Origin: Mesostigma viride
Taxonomy: Eukaryota > Streptophyta > Mesostigmatophyceae > Mesostigmatales > Mesostigmataceae
Length of the DNA stretch: 41,490 nucleotides
Assembly: GCA_009746045.1 (NCBI GenBank)
Contig: RPFO01000266.1
Coordinates: 1 to 41,490 of the forward strand
Direction of reading: 5' to 3'
Position numbers and translations under genes: made by a program
Part shown: positions 28,181 through 38,205 of the stretch, piece by piece
Layout: every line of letters starts with the position of its first letter
Numbering within the stretch: position 1 is the stretch's first letter
The notes under the pieces: model-generated
Seen by the model: only the letters and a program-made list of their open reading frames with translations
Database searches by the model: none
Told to the model about the DNA's origin: nothing

Positions 28181-29680
28181 ATGGCATCGGCTGCTACCGT
28201 TTCTTCCCCCAACCCCTGCACCGCCGCCAAGGTCCGCGCGGTAAGCAATTCTTCCCCTTCGAACCGCGGCTTCCTTCGCCCCGTCTCCCTGGTTATCACA
28301 CACGATCTGACCCACCGTTTCTTCCCTCACCTGTTTGCCCGTGCGCCTGATCGCCCGTTTCTTCCCCGACGCAGGCCAAGCGCCCCCGACACGAAGAAGA
28401 ATTCGAGAAGAACGTGCGCGCCGCGGAAAAGATGTACATTCGGATGTACCTCCCCAGTGAGGTGCACCTGGCCCGCAGGGTCGGGTGCAGCGGCCAGAAG
28501 ATAAAATACGTGTCGGCCCCCGTGACCCCGGGGTGCCCGACGCTCGAAGTGGGCGCCCAGCTCGGGATGCTCGAATCTTCCCTCAACGACCGGATCCGCG
28601 TCAGGGCGCTCCCGGCTAACGACCCGCACGGCCCGTTCGGCGCGTTCGCCGGCCGGGACTTCAAGGCGGGAGACGAGATCGGGGTGTACGGCGGCGCCCT
28701 GGTGCGGTACTACAGGCTGCCAGACGGAGATCTGGACACGTCGTCCGCCCAGGTGAAGACGGACGGATGCTACCGTCTGACGCTCTTCGACGGACGGACG
28801 TACGCGGTGTGCCTGGAGGCGGACACGTACTGCAACGAAACGGCCTTCATCAACCACAACGAGGGCCGGGGCATTCAGAACTGCGAGTTCAAGACTCCCA
28901 ACGACGCGTTGCTGTCCTCCCGCGTGTACGCCTTGAGGGACATCCGCGAGGGGGAGGAACTCCTCATCAACTACGGCGACAGCTACTTCAACCAGACGCC
29001 GGATACGGTCGACGCGCCCGCGCAGCCCCCCGTGCCCAAGAGGCCTCGCACGGCGCGGCGCCAGGAGTCCAGCGCGTCGAGCGCGCCGACGTCCGTCCAG
29101 ACCGCCCGAGTATCCGTCCCGTCCTCCTCAATCCCGTACGCCCTGCCCGTCCAGTCCGTTCCGTCCGCCCTGCCCGCACCGTCCGCCCTGCCGGACTTCT
29201 CGGCCCGCATAGGCGACTGGCGCGCGTTCGGGCCGCAGACCCAGCGCGTCGTGGCGGCGCTCGTGAAGGACACCACGTGCGTCCTCGTCGGTAAGCGGGA
29301 AGCTCGAGAGGCAACTGCGTCGAGAAGTCCCGGAGCTCAAGCCCCGCCTGGGCCGGCCAGAGGAGTGGCTGGCCCAGCCCGACGGGCCGACTTCGGCGCC
29401 CGTCTTCACCCGCTGCGTCGCCATCGGCCGTACGATCGGATTGGTGCCCCTGAGGGACTTTCCGTCCACCCCGCTGGCATCCCGACGTCCTCATCTCGAG
29501 TGCGGACTCGGCCGGGCGAGGCACGGCTCCGTCATCCTGGAGACCGAAACGGCCGCGGACGGTTCGCAGTGGGTTCGCGCCGTGGCCCTCGAAGACGACC
29601 ATGCCCGGCCCACTGTCGCGTCGTACCACGCGCGCGGGCTGACGCCCGCCCAGCTCTTGCTCGCCGCCCGCTCCTGCTGA
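28181..29680 (+). pseudogene. SET-domain gene, right copy, C-terminus frameshifted
   Basis: Exon 1 (28181-28240), the intron (28241-28374) and the whole SET domain (to about 28990) match the left copy; exon 1 has CT where the left has LA (SPNPCTAAK). From 29298 small indels accumulate. A four-base net loss at GGTAAGCG(GG)AAGCTCGAG and a one-base loss at GAGAAGTCCCGG move the frame, so the shared C-terminal module is lost in favour of an Arg/Pro-rich tail running to 29703. The proper frame resumes from 29441 (VPLRDFPSTPLAS) and stops at 29680, with two more in-frame net losses of 9 and 3 bases. The product could still be a SET-only protein. Confidence 0.8.
28241..28374 (+). other. Spliceosomal-type intron (SET gene, right)
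   Basis: Same 134-bp GT-AG intron as in the left arm: GTAAGCAATTCTTCCCC donor side, CCCCGACGCAG acceptor. Confidence 0.72.
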
Positions 29681-29852
29681 GCGGCGACGATCCTATCGAA
29701 TAGCCCGGGGGCTATCATGTGTACATGTAGATAGCGACTTGTGATTAACACCATTTTATTGATTAATAAAGCCTTGCCTGCATGTTCCCGTCTCAAGCAA
29801 CACATGCACTCGTAGGACGCTAAGTCCCAAGTAGGCAGTCCCGACCGCGACC

Positions 29853-30293
29853 GTGCGCAGACAGGACGACGCCAAGGGCCGCACGCGCTGGGTCGACTCC
29901 GCGGGGAAGTTCGTGGAAGTGATCCCGTCATACGAAGTCGGCGTCGGGGCCGACTACTGGCTGAGCGAGCCGGCGACCGCGCCGGACGGCACTGTGTACC
30001 GCACCTTTCGCCACGCCGGCCGGCCGGGGCGCACGATCGGACTCGTCCCACTGAGGGACTTCGCTCGCACTCCGCTCGCTGCGATCCTGTCCTCGCACGA
30101 GGCGCGTCGGGCCGGCCTTTCCAAGCGGCCAAATGCCAACGTGTTCCTGGAGTACGAGCGGAGGACGGACGGGTCCACCTGGGTGCGCGCCGTGTGCATC
30201 AGCTCCATCCCGCCCAGCCGCGGCGTGCCCGCCGTATACCACGAGGACGGCGTGTCCCCGGCCCGCGTCCTCGCCGACGCGCGCGCCGCGTGA
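29853..30293 (+). pseudogene. Remnant of the paralogue gene (C-terminal module only)
   Basis: The right arm jumps from the SET gene's 3' flank (GGCAGTCCCGACC) straight into codons of the paralogue (GTGCGCAGACAGGACGAC). This loses exon 1, the intron, the promoter and about half of exon 2. What remains is the 146-residue C-terminal module, unbroken to its normal stop at 30293, with its AATAAA downstream (about 30346). It has no ATG near its start or own promoter, so expression is doubtful unless read through from the SET gene. Confidence 0.85.
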
Positions 30294-30656
30294 GGTAGAT
30301 AGCCAGGGTAGATAGGAGATACGTGCTTTAACCCCGCCTATTTATGAATAAAAGATTGTATGAACCCTATTCAATGAGTCCATCATGTTCCCACGGTAGC
30401 TAGATGCGCATAGCTAGGACCGCGGACCCGCGAATTCGGCCAAGTCCCAAGCCCGCTATCCGGGCGCGTCCGTGCGCGTTGACGCCACGTGCCTTATGCT
30501 TACATCCGTCACCGTCTAGGTCCGTCCCGGTCACTCGGTAGTACGCGCGCCTTTCATTGGTGGATACTAGGAGTACGGCGCCAGAAGAGAGGTGCGGTTC
30601 ACATCCGCCCCGTGGATCTCCCGCCGAACGGAGCGATCCGATTGGAGGATACTCGG

Positions 30657-31488
30657 AGCGCCGCGCCGATTCGGCCCGAAACGGGTGCATCCCTCCGTTC
30701 CACCCTCCCTTTTTGCCCTCTTCACCCCCTTTTTTGACCCCCGAAAACCCCCTTCCCGACCCCTGAAAAAGGCCTGTTCCGGTGTTCCGGCCCACCCCCC
30801 CTGGGCCGGTATCATCTGAAAAAAAAAATTTTCTGGGGCCAAAATCCTTCGTTTTGGACTTAGCCGATTTCGGCCTCCTCTCTCTCTCTTCCCTCTCTCT
30901 TCCCTCTCCCCTCTCTCTCCTCTCCCTTCCCGTCTTTACATATCCAGGGTATAGGGTTCTATTTATTTATTTTTCCTATAAAATCAGTTTTATAAATGAT
31001 ACCAGCACGCCCCCTCCGGGAATAGGAACGGTATATATAGGCGGCTATTCGTCCTATTTAACCGTGGGGCGTGAATAGGACACCGTCTTATATATCCTAT
31101 TTCCGGGATGGCGTGCCGGTATCTTTTCTAAAACTGATTTTATAGGAAAAATAAATAAATATAACCCTATACCCCTGGATATATAGGGACGGGAAGAGAG
31201 GGGAGAAGAGAGAGGGAGAGGAGAGAGAAAGGAGAGGGAGAGAGAAAGGAGAGGGAGGGAGAGAAAGGGGAAGAGGAGAGGCCGAAAACGGCTAAGTCCA
31301 AAACGAAGGATTTCGGTCCCAGAAAATTTTTTTTTTCAAATGATACCGGCCCAGGGGGGGTGGGCCGGAACACCGGAACAGGGCTTTCTCGGGGGTCGGG
31401 AAGGGGGTTTTCGGGGGTCAAAAAAGGGGGTGAAGAGGGCAAAAAGGGAGGGTGGAACAGAGGGTACACCCGTCTCTGGCGCGGCGCT
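30657..31488. mobile_element. Foldback (MITE-like) element, copy 3
   Basis: Mirror copy of element 2, 832 bp, AGCGCCGCGCC to GGCGCGGCGCT, near-identical to it (one visible change is AATAACCC for AATAGAACCC's equivalent near 31159). It was duplicated with the arm, so it predates the inverted duplication. Confidence 0.8.
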
Positions 31489-31613
31489 TGGAGTATCCAC
31501 CAATAGGATACGAGCAGGCGTCCGATCGGATCGGTTGGCGCGGCGCAGGCAGAGTGATTGGCACACCGTGGATCGGAGGATCATCCTGGCCGTCCGTGGG
31601 AGCCCGTCGCCAC

Positions 31614-31621
31614 TACATAAA
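31614..31621 (+). promoter_or_regulatory. TATA-like box of the zinc/acidic gene (right)
   Basis: TACATAAA, 105 bases before the ATG at 31719. GATTGGCACACC lies about 60 bases further upstream. Confidence 0.45.
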
Positions 31622-31718
31622 CGGGACACCCACTCTGTCCGGGCATCCCACGCAACGAGCTCTCACTCGAGACACGGCCTCGAAAGCCCTCTCCCCATCT
31701 CCCGAAATCTTCCCCCAA

Positions 31719-32434
31719 ATGGCCACTCCCAATTCCTCCCCGGTGTCCGGCGCGGTCGTCCAGGTAAGAATTGAGGGCGCGAGGACTCTCTCTCTGTCCG
31801 CCATTCTTCCCCGAGTCTGTTCGCGTGTCCGCTTGTCCTGTTTCTCTCGCTGACCTCGATCGTGCATTCTTCCCTCGCGTGCTGTCCGCGCCCCCCGCAG
31901 GCCGACACGGTTCCCCAGGCGCCCGGGGCGCCCCGAAAGCCGCGCGAGGGAGACGATTCTTACCTGACTCACAAGCAGGCCGCCGCGGCCCGTCGCGACC
32001 CGATCCGGCCTCGCAAGCTGTTCAAGAAGCCCCACGCTCATTGCCGACGGTGCGGGCGCAGGACGACGCGCGTTGCGCTCATGAGGATGAAGCGGCATTT
32101 CCACGGGGGCGAGGAATGCGACATCCTCTGCAAGCGCTGCCGCGAACACGACGGGTTCTTCGAGTGGCGCATGGACTACGCGCGCGTCTGCGATTACCAG
32201 ATCGCCGAAGAGGCCGGCGAGCAGGTCCTCAGGGACTTCGGCCACCCCTCCGCGGCCTGTGACAAGAAGTGCAAGCTCATCCGCGAACGCTCCGAGGGGG
32301 ACGTTATCGATCTCATGTTCGACGAGCACTTTGACCCGTTCGACGAGGACGACGACTGGAATCCAGGCTGGAACCGCGATTCTGACGGTACCCTGGACGA
32401 GTCCGAGGACGATGACGACCTGTCGGATTTTTAG
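31719..32434 (+). CDS. Spliced zinc-binding protein with acidic tail, right copy
   Basis: Exon 1 is 31719-31763, a GT-AG intron occupies 31764-31900 (137 bp, phase 0), and exon 2 is 31901-32434, giving 192 aa with the same protein sequence as the left copy as far as I can compare. The Cys/His cluster (CRRCGRR, ECDILCKRC) and acidic tail (EDDDDLSDF) are complete. TATA-like box 105 bases upstream; AATAAA about 90 bases downstream. This is the only multi-exon gene intact in both arms, which suggests recent copying or selection on both. Confidence 0.75.
31764..31900 (+). other. Spliceosomal-type intron (zinc/acidic gene, right)
   Basis: CAG|GTAAGA donor and CCCCCCGCAG|GCC acceptor, identical in length and layout to the left copy. 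Confidence 0.7.
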
Positions 32435-32669
32435 TGGGAACTTAGGGGTGGACAGCCCTACCAAGCTCCTCCTATTGGAGGCTCGAAACGAGAGCCTCGT
32501 CATGTAATGCACTATTTAATTATGAATAAAGGAACCCTCTTGTCTTGCTCAACGAGTCATCCCACGCGCGCCCATCATGCACTAGGTAGGACCCGCGGCC
32601 TCGCGACCGAAATCGGCTAAGTCCTATAGACGTCCTCGGACCCGGCGATGACCCGCGCCGTCACGCGAT

Positions 32670-33053
32670 GACCGACACGTGGCACCGTCGATGACTGACA
32701 CGTGGCACTGTCGATGACTGACACGTGGCACCGTCGATGACCGACACGTGGCACCGTCGATGACTGACACGTGGCACCGTCGATGACCGACACGTGGCAC
32801 CGTCGATGACCGACGCGTGGCACCGTCGATGACCGACACGTGGCACCGTCGATGACCGACACGTGGCACCGTCGATGACCGACACGTGGCACCGTCGATG
32901 ACCGACGCGTGGCACCGTCGATGACCGACACGTGGCACCGTCGATGACCGACACGTGGCACCGTCGATGACTGACACGTGGCACCGTCGATGACCGACAC
33001 GTGGCACCGTCGATGACCGACACGTGGCACCGTCGATGACCGACACGTGGCAG
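32670..33053 (-). repeat. 23-bp CACGTG tandem array, 17 copies (right)
   Basis: Reverse complement of the left array. Seventeen units, fifteen with CACGTG and two with CGCGTG. The unequal copy number (13 versus 17) shows that the arms have changed independently. Confidence 0.9.
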
Positions 33054-33083
33054 ACGTCTCGCGCGATGGCTGGGACACGTGTG

Positions 33084-33253
33084 GCGTAGTACAAACTAGT
33101 ACAACGTGGGTTTCCGTACTTCAAACTTACGTAACTAGTCAGTTGGGTAGTACAAACTAGTACAACGTGGGTTTCCGTACTTCAAACTTACGTCACTGGC
33201 CAGTTAGGTAATACAAACTAGTACAACGTGGGTTTCCGTACTTCAAACTTACG
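33084..33253 (-). repeat. 61-bp tandem repeat, three copies (right)
   Basis: GTAGTACAAACTAGTACAAC (or GTAATACAAAC) starts at 33086, 33147 and 33208, 61 bases apart. One copy fewer than in the left arm. Confidence 0.9.
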
Positions 33254-33990
33254 TCGGCTAGTTTGGAGTACTTCGAAGTAGATCCGTAGCGTCTGAAGTA
33301 AAGTTCCCTGTACGTCAAGTTGATTCCCCGCGCCCCGCGCAGATCTGACGCGTTGCAGGGCGGTACGGCGTAGTACACCGTACTTTGAAGTAATTCCGTA
33401 TCGTCTGAAGTACGATTCCATGTACGCCCCGTTAATTCCCCGCGCCCCGCGCAGTCTGGTCACGTTGTCGGACGGTACGACGTGGTACGCTTAGTTCCCG
33501 TGCCCCGCCGTACCACGCCTGTAGTATCGACGCCCCACGACGCGTCGCACGCGCCCTAGGCCCTCAGACTGCTCGCCGAGGCCAAGGACTTAGGCGATTT
33601 CGACTCGAAAAAGGCCTAGAGACAAGAAAAGTGCGCGACGACAGGCGATATCACTGTACCAGGGCGCATGTATAGTACATTTCGTGCCATGTGGCGACGG
33701 CACAATAGACGAGATGCACGAAGCTCGCCAGTGCAGCAAATGGATATATAACGAAAGCAATGGTCGCCTGGCACGGAGAAGGGGCACACGATTGGATATT
33801 TAAGGATATTTAACGATTTATTGACGCATGCGATCCGGGGCATCGCCCCAAACGCGTAGATACTAAATTTCGACATCGAAAAAGCGAGCAGAGTTCGGCA
33901 TTGTTGTCTGTCAACCGATGCATTTCCAGGTCATCACGTCCATGCCAGCGGACAGGAGACGGTTAGGACGTAACGCCAGCGTCTGGAACG
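33254..33990. other. Non-coding stretch, mirror of 18043-18779
   Basis: No gene. It carries the same ~100-bp duplication (GATTCCCCGCGCCCCGCGCA at about 33325 and 33435) and the GGACTTAGGCGATTTCG motif at about 33583. Substitutions against the left arm are more frequent here than near the centre. Confidence 0.5.
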
Positions 33991-34084
33991 CGTTTATATT
34001 GCGTCGACGTCTTCCCACGCATTGCCATCGTCTCCCCTTTCCATTTTCGTCGACAAAACTCACGCAATATCCGACAACGACGCC

Positions 34085-34627
34085 ATGAATCCCAGGCCTA
34101 CTAACGCAGGGGCCGAGGCGATGGCGATGGTTGAAAGCTTGCACGTCGCGTGCAGCCAGCTCGCGAATCGACTGCGTGATGCCAGGACGTCGCTGAGGCG
34201 CGTCTGTCGCGAGCATGGCGAATTCGAACAGCGCCTGAGCGATGTCGACAATGAATCCCCCGTTCACGCGATCCACGACGCGTGCCTCGGCCCCGTGACA
34301 GAGGATGGAGGACGCATCCTGCTGTTTCACATCACGTGGGACAGCGGCGAACAGGAGCTCGTCCAGGTGACCAGTCTGAACACAGGCTGCGACGATGCGG
34401 TCAAGGCGATGGCTGCCACATTTTCGTCTACTCGTAACCTGCCAGCAGGGGGGCACGTTCCCGTGACGCGAGAGGAAATGCTGGAGTTGTGGTCGATGCA
34501 CTTGCGCCTGCACGGGGTGATGGAGGCCGTTTTCCCTCCTCCCATAATTGGCCAGGGGACGATGCAGGGGATGTTGTTTGACCCCAGCACCCCCCTGGAT
34601 TTTAATGCAATGTTTGCTGGCTGGTGA
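34085..34627 (+). CDS. 180-aa hypothetical protein, right copy
   Basis: The ATG at 34085 gives a full-length, uninterrupted homologue of the left gene, ending PLDFNAMFAGW at 34627. It differs by substitutions only, with no indels, for example FPPPIIGQG for CPPPIIDQG and FDPSTP for FNPGTP. A TATA-like TTTATATT lies about 90 bases upstream (about 33993) and AATAAA about 53 bases after the stop (about 34680). It is the outermost gene of the right arm, 170 bases from the arm's end. Function unknown. Confidence 0.65.
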   Translation: MNPRPTNAGAEAMAMVESLHVACSQLANRLRDARTSLRRVCREHGEFEQRLSDVDNESPVHAIHDACLGPVTEDGGRILLFHITWDSGEQELVQVTSLNTGCDDAVKAMAATFSSTRNLPAGGHVPVTREEMLELWSMHLRLHGVMEAVFPPPIIGQGTMQGMLFDPSTPLDFNAMFAGW

Positions 34628-34804
34628 CATAAGTGGCTACTTGATAGCCATGATAATGACCTACCATGGCAATTGAATTAATAAAGGCATGATGTTCTCC
34701 ATGACAATGAGTTCTAGGAATTAGGGTAATTCATATTATTATTAATGTCTGCCTGGCCATTCCCCAGGAAAACGGGGTCACTCTGCAAAAATTTTGAATG
34801 CAAC

Positions 34805-35256
34805 ATGCCACCTCCCTATCACGCTATAGCAGAAGGTAGATGGCGGGGTATCTTTTACACGTGGGATATGCTGTCTTTGCCAAAAATCAGGCTCCTGAGT
34901 ACCCAGACCTATATCTGTCTCAGGATTTTCAAAGCCTAGAGGCAGCAGAGCAATATATCCTACGCAACACTACAATCAGTAGGGGGCTAGGGTTACACGT
35001 GAGGGGCAATCAACCTACCAGGTCAAGAAAAAGGTACTACGCAGTGGCCAGGGGGCGCGCAGTAGGGATATACTATACGTGGGAAGAGTGTGAGGAGTCC
35101 ATTCAGGGATACTAGGGGGCAAAGTTCGAGGGATTCGCGGATTTACGTAGTGCAGACGCCTTCATTCGCAGGCATACTTCGGTCTCCACTCAGGGCGACC
35201 GGTTGGCTCTACCCCCACCCCTCTCTTCATCTTCCACCATCTCCAGTGTGATCTGA
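34805..35256 (+). pseudogene. Broken gene with two RNase H1 hybrid-binding (Cauli_VI-type) domains
   Basis: The ATG at 34805 opens MPPPYHAIAEGRWRGIFYTW, the first half of an RNase H1 N-terminal hybrid-binding domain. The frame then shifts near 34867, and the other frame supplies its end (FQSLEAAEQYILRN). A second domain follows (YYAVARGRAVGIYYTWEECE, ESIQGY). It is cut by an in-frame TAG at 35113-35115, after which the expected continuation (GAKFEGFADLRSADAFIRR) reads on to a stop at 35256. These domains bind RNA/DNA hybrids and occur in cellular RNase H1, retroelements and some DNA viruses. No RNase H catalytic domain follows. It begins eight bases beyond the end of the giant repeat. Confidence 0.8.
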
Positions 35257-35615
35257 CCCACCTCTGCTGTTCCTTTAGCGGGTGGTTCTCATTGTCCTGC
35301 CGCCACTTCCGCCCCTCTTCCCAGGGCTAGTGGTACTGTACTTCACCCCACTGCTGCCTCGTCTCCTCAGGCAAGTGGTTTTGTTCCCCTCACCACTCCC
35401 GTTCGGGAGAGTGGCGTTCCTGTTGTAATTTCTATCCAAAACCTCTACATCACCGCCCCTTCCACGGACCGGGGTGGAGCCAACAACAGTTAGGACATTG
35501 TTGTAGGGGTAGATAGGACTAGTTCAGGGTATCGCATCCGCAGCCCATCTTACCACCAATCAGGTGGTGGCTTTATTGCTGTTAATATTATTTTCAAAAC
35601 TTAACCGGTAATACG
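35257..35615. other. Leader region before the retroelement gag
   Basis: No gene. A 5' LTR and primer-binding site would be expected here, but I see no sequence repeated after the pol region. Features visible: CCACCAATCAGGTGG (a short hairpin, about 35551-35566) and an AT-rich run (TGTTAATATTATTTTC) just before the gag ATG. Confidence 0.4.
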
Positions 35616-37222
35616 ATGGGGGACAACGGAACGTTTTCGGAGACCAATGATGAGGCTCCTTTTCAGCTGACACCCGAGCAGGGCACGGCACGACGTAGGT
35701 TAGAGCCCGTATTGTCCCCGGCACAACAGGCTATGGCCGCGGCTATCGCTCAGTTAGCCGTAGAACAGGCTCAAGCAGCGGTCGCGGCAGGTGTAGGGGC
35801 ACAAGGGTCAGGGACAGGGACAGGTGTTCGCCCGTCGCTGTCAGTGGAGCTTCCTGCTCCTCCGGCAACGGCATCTCCAGTGACGTGGTGGCGGGACCCA
35901 GTTCAGGTCGCGGTCGCCGAGAGTCGCCTCGGGCGCCCCTTGGGCCCGTCGGGGGCCGGTCACCTTTCTGACGCCACCGGCTCCCTCAGCGTTCCAGCTA
36001 CGAGCTCGCGGACCCGGGACACTAGCGATCATCCCGCTGCAGTAGCTCACCGTCGTGCCAGCGTAGGAGATATGGGTGGTTATGCGCCCGCTAATCAAGC
36101 GGTACCCCCGGAGTCCCCGGGGGCTGGGCATTCTCGCATAGGCAAGCCACCGCCCCTTCCCAACCTCAAGGATATTCCCGCCTTCCCACCCACGCCTACT
36201 CCCAGTCAGATTGAGGCATGGGAAACTGCAGTCAGCAGCTATTTGCGGATATGGCAGGAATACAATAAGCAGGTCCTTGCCCCACGGATGGTCGTCGAGC
36301 TGGTATTAGCATTAGCCCTTCATCAGACGGTACGCAACGTGCTAGAGAGGGAGGAGACACTGGCTCAGGCCCCAATCAGGGATCTGCAGGATTTGTTAAC
36401 TATAGGATTCGGCGGCGGTACATTGCTCCCAATCAGGATAAGCTGGATCGCGCCGAGTTCGCTGCTCTCAAGCAGGGCACTAAAACCCTGCAGGAGTACT
36501 CCGCAGAGTTTGATGTGCGCGCATTGCGGGTACCGGATCTGGGCTCCGCGGAAACCAAGGCACGGTTCTTTGAGGGTCTACGCCCAGAGCTTCAGGCCGA
36601 GGTTCATCGCTTCTTCGCTCAGAAGAAGTGGGTGGACTACGATCTTCAGGAGGTCAAGGACTACCTGATGCAGGTCGCTCACACGATTCCCCCAATCGCC
36701 CCTCCAAAGGCGGTTGCCAACAACGCTATCAGTACCAACTCATGGGAGCTGGTAGAGGAGTTGGGTGTAGAGCTTCCTTCGGTTATGGTTAACCAACTTC
36801 ATGTGACTCACCTGCGGTGTTTCAACTGCAATCAGGAGGATCACCTGAAACGCGAGTGTCCGGACTTGACAGGAGTTCCCCTCAACCGCCCTGCCCCTCC
36901 GCCTGCCTTTGGGCCACGCCCTCAGTTTGGACGGGGTCGGGGGCGCGCGTCAGCAGCAGGCCGCAGCCAGACCTTGCGGCAGGCATCTCAACAGCCACAA
37001 CGGTTTCAGCAGCCGCGCGCGCCACAGAGCCAACTCCAGAAGGCCATTCAGGCCCTCAACGAGCTGGCCCTGTCCTTCCAGGAGGGTGAGGAGGCGGATA
37101 CGCCGGCGCCCACCCACGGGGTTACACCCCAGACGGCGCCGCGGCCGGATCCCACCATCCGTTTCAGTATTACGGATTTGGACGAGGAGGAGGGAGAGGA
37201 CACGCAGGAGGGGGAAGAGTAG
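35616..37222 (+). pseudogene. Retrotransposon gag (frameshifted)
   Basis: The ATG at 35616 opens MGDNGTFSETNDEAPFQLTP, an Ala/Gln-rich N-terminus. Near 36412 the frame shifts. The second frame carries the conserved gag core (YIAPNQDKLDRAEFAALKQG, ETKARFFEGLRPELQAEVHR) and a CX2CX4HX4C zinc knuckle (CFNCNQEDHLKREC, about 36820-36861), followed by a Gln/Arg-rich nucleocapsid tail and an acidic end. Gag forms the virus-like particle and binds the genomic RNA. One indel explains the break. Confidence 0.85.
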
Positions 37223-37278
37223 GCCCGCAGGATAGTGGAGGTCTCCTGCCGGGGCCCAAGGCTGCCTCCGCAGTCCCC

Positions 37279-38205
37279 TTGCCCCTACGGGAGGAGGGAG
37301 AGTTGATTTCACCTGAGATGGGCGAGTTTAGTCTACCCTGTAATCACAACGCGGTCAGCGGTGAGTCCTCTGGTGATGTCAACCCTCGATCATTATTATT
37401 ATTTTCAGGCTTGGTACCGGTCACTCATTCGGCTGCAGACCCGTTCATTCGTGAGTCGGAGGTTCTGTCCGTCCGAGTGTTAGTAGATAGTGGGGCGGCG
37501 GTCACTTTTATTAGTGATGTGCTAGTCCAGCGCTTGGGTTTACTCCCAACCCCTCACACGCATCAGATCTTGGTGCGCTACTCCGACGGTCGCACGCGCC
37601 CTTCCCCTGGGCGCGTGGATTTACCACTATCAGTGCAGGGACGATCGTTGCAGGTTCAAGCGACAGTAGCACGGCTAGAGGCCGCGGATATCATTCTAGG
37701 TATCGATTGGCACCGGGAACACGACGTGCAGATTCAATATCGCACGGGTGTAGTCTGGTTTGCCGACGGCTTCTCGTGGGGACCCGAGCGCCATTTTGCT
37801 GCCAACGGGATCACCGTAGCGGATCGATCAGAGCCGACGCGTCCTATGCGTCCAGCGGAGAAAATCTTCTGTTCCAAGAAGGAGGTTCGCCGCCTAGTTC
37901 GCAAAGGTGCTTATTTTTACGCTATTAGGCCCGACGATCTGCGGGCCGTAGTCGAGGTTGACTCTCTCTGTGCGGATTTCACCGACGATGAGGGTAAGGC
38001 GTACAATCAGGTATTAGATCGGTTCTCTGAGGTTTTTGCTGATAAGAACCCCACCTTTCCTCCAGCTCGCCCCGTTTTACACCGGATCCAGCTGAAGGAA
38101 GGAGCGGGCCCAACCACGTCGCCTATGTACCGCATGGGCCCGTCTGAGTTGGCCGAACTGAAGAATCTTGATTCTGATTTCATTATTGGAGTCTGGCCTG
38201 ATTGA
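37279..38205 (+). pseudogene. Retrotransposon aspartic protease and start of RT
   Basis: The frame carries a retropepsin active site, VLVDSGAAVTFISDVLVQRL (about 37473-37532), and the downstream ADIILGIDWHREH motif. A linker then enters the RT (FADKNPTFPPARPVLHRIQL, MYRMGPSELAELKNLDS). A frameshift near 38185 separates it from the rest of RT. The start codon is uncertain; in the intact element it would be made as part of a gag-pol fusion. Confidence 0.82.

Larger units (their letters stand above)
26586..34797 (-). repeat. Giant inverted repeat, right arm (8.2 kb)
   Basis: Reverse complement of the left arm, ending at GCAAAAATTTTGA (34797). Differences from the left arm: loss of about 1.12 kb at about 29849; clustered small indels at 29298-29610; single-base losses in the 149-aa gene; 17 instead of 13 units in the CACGTG array; three instead of four 61-bp units; and scattered substitutions, densest toward the outer end. 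Confidence 0.97.

Noticed and set aside
17238-34797. The palindrome as a pure assembly fold-back artefact
   Set aside because: The outer genes differ by several substitutions, the arrays have 13 versus 17 units, and the right arm has a clean 1.12-kb deletion. A fold-back of one strand would give identical arms. A chimeric join of two true copies remains possible.
35257-35615. 5' LTR of the Ty3/gypsy element
   Set aside because: No part of this stretch is repeated after the pol region, and no TG...CA boundaries or clear primer-binding site were found.
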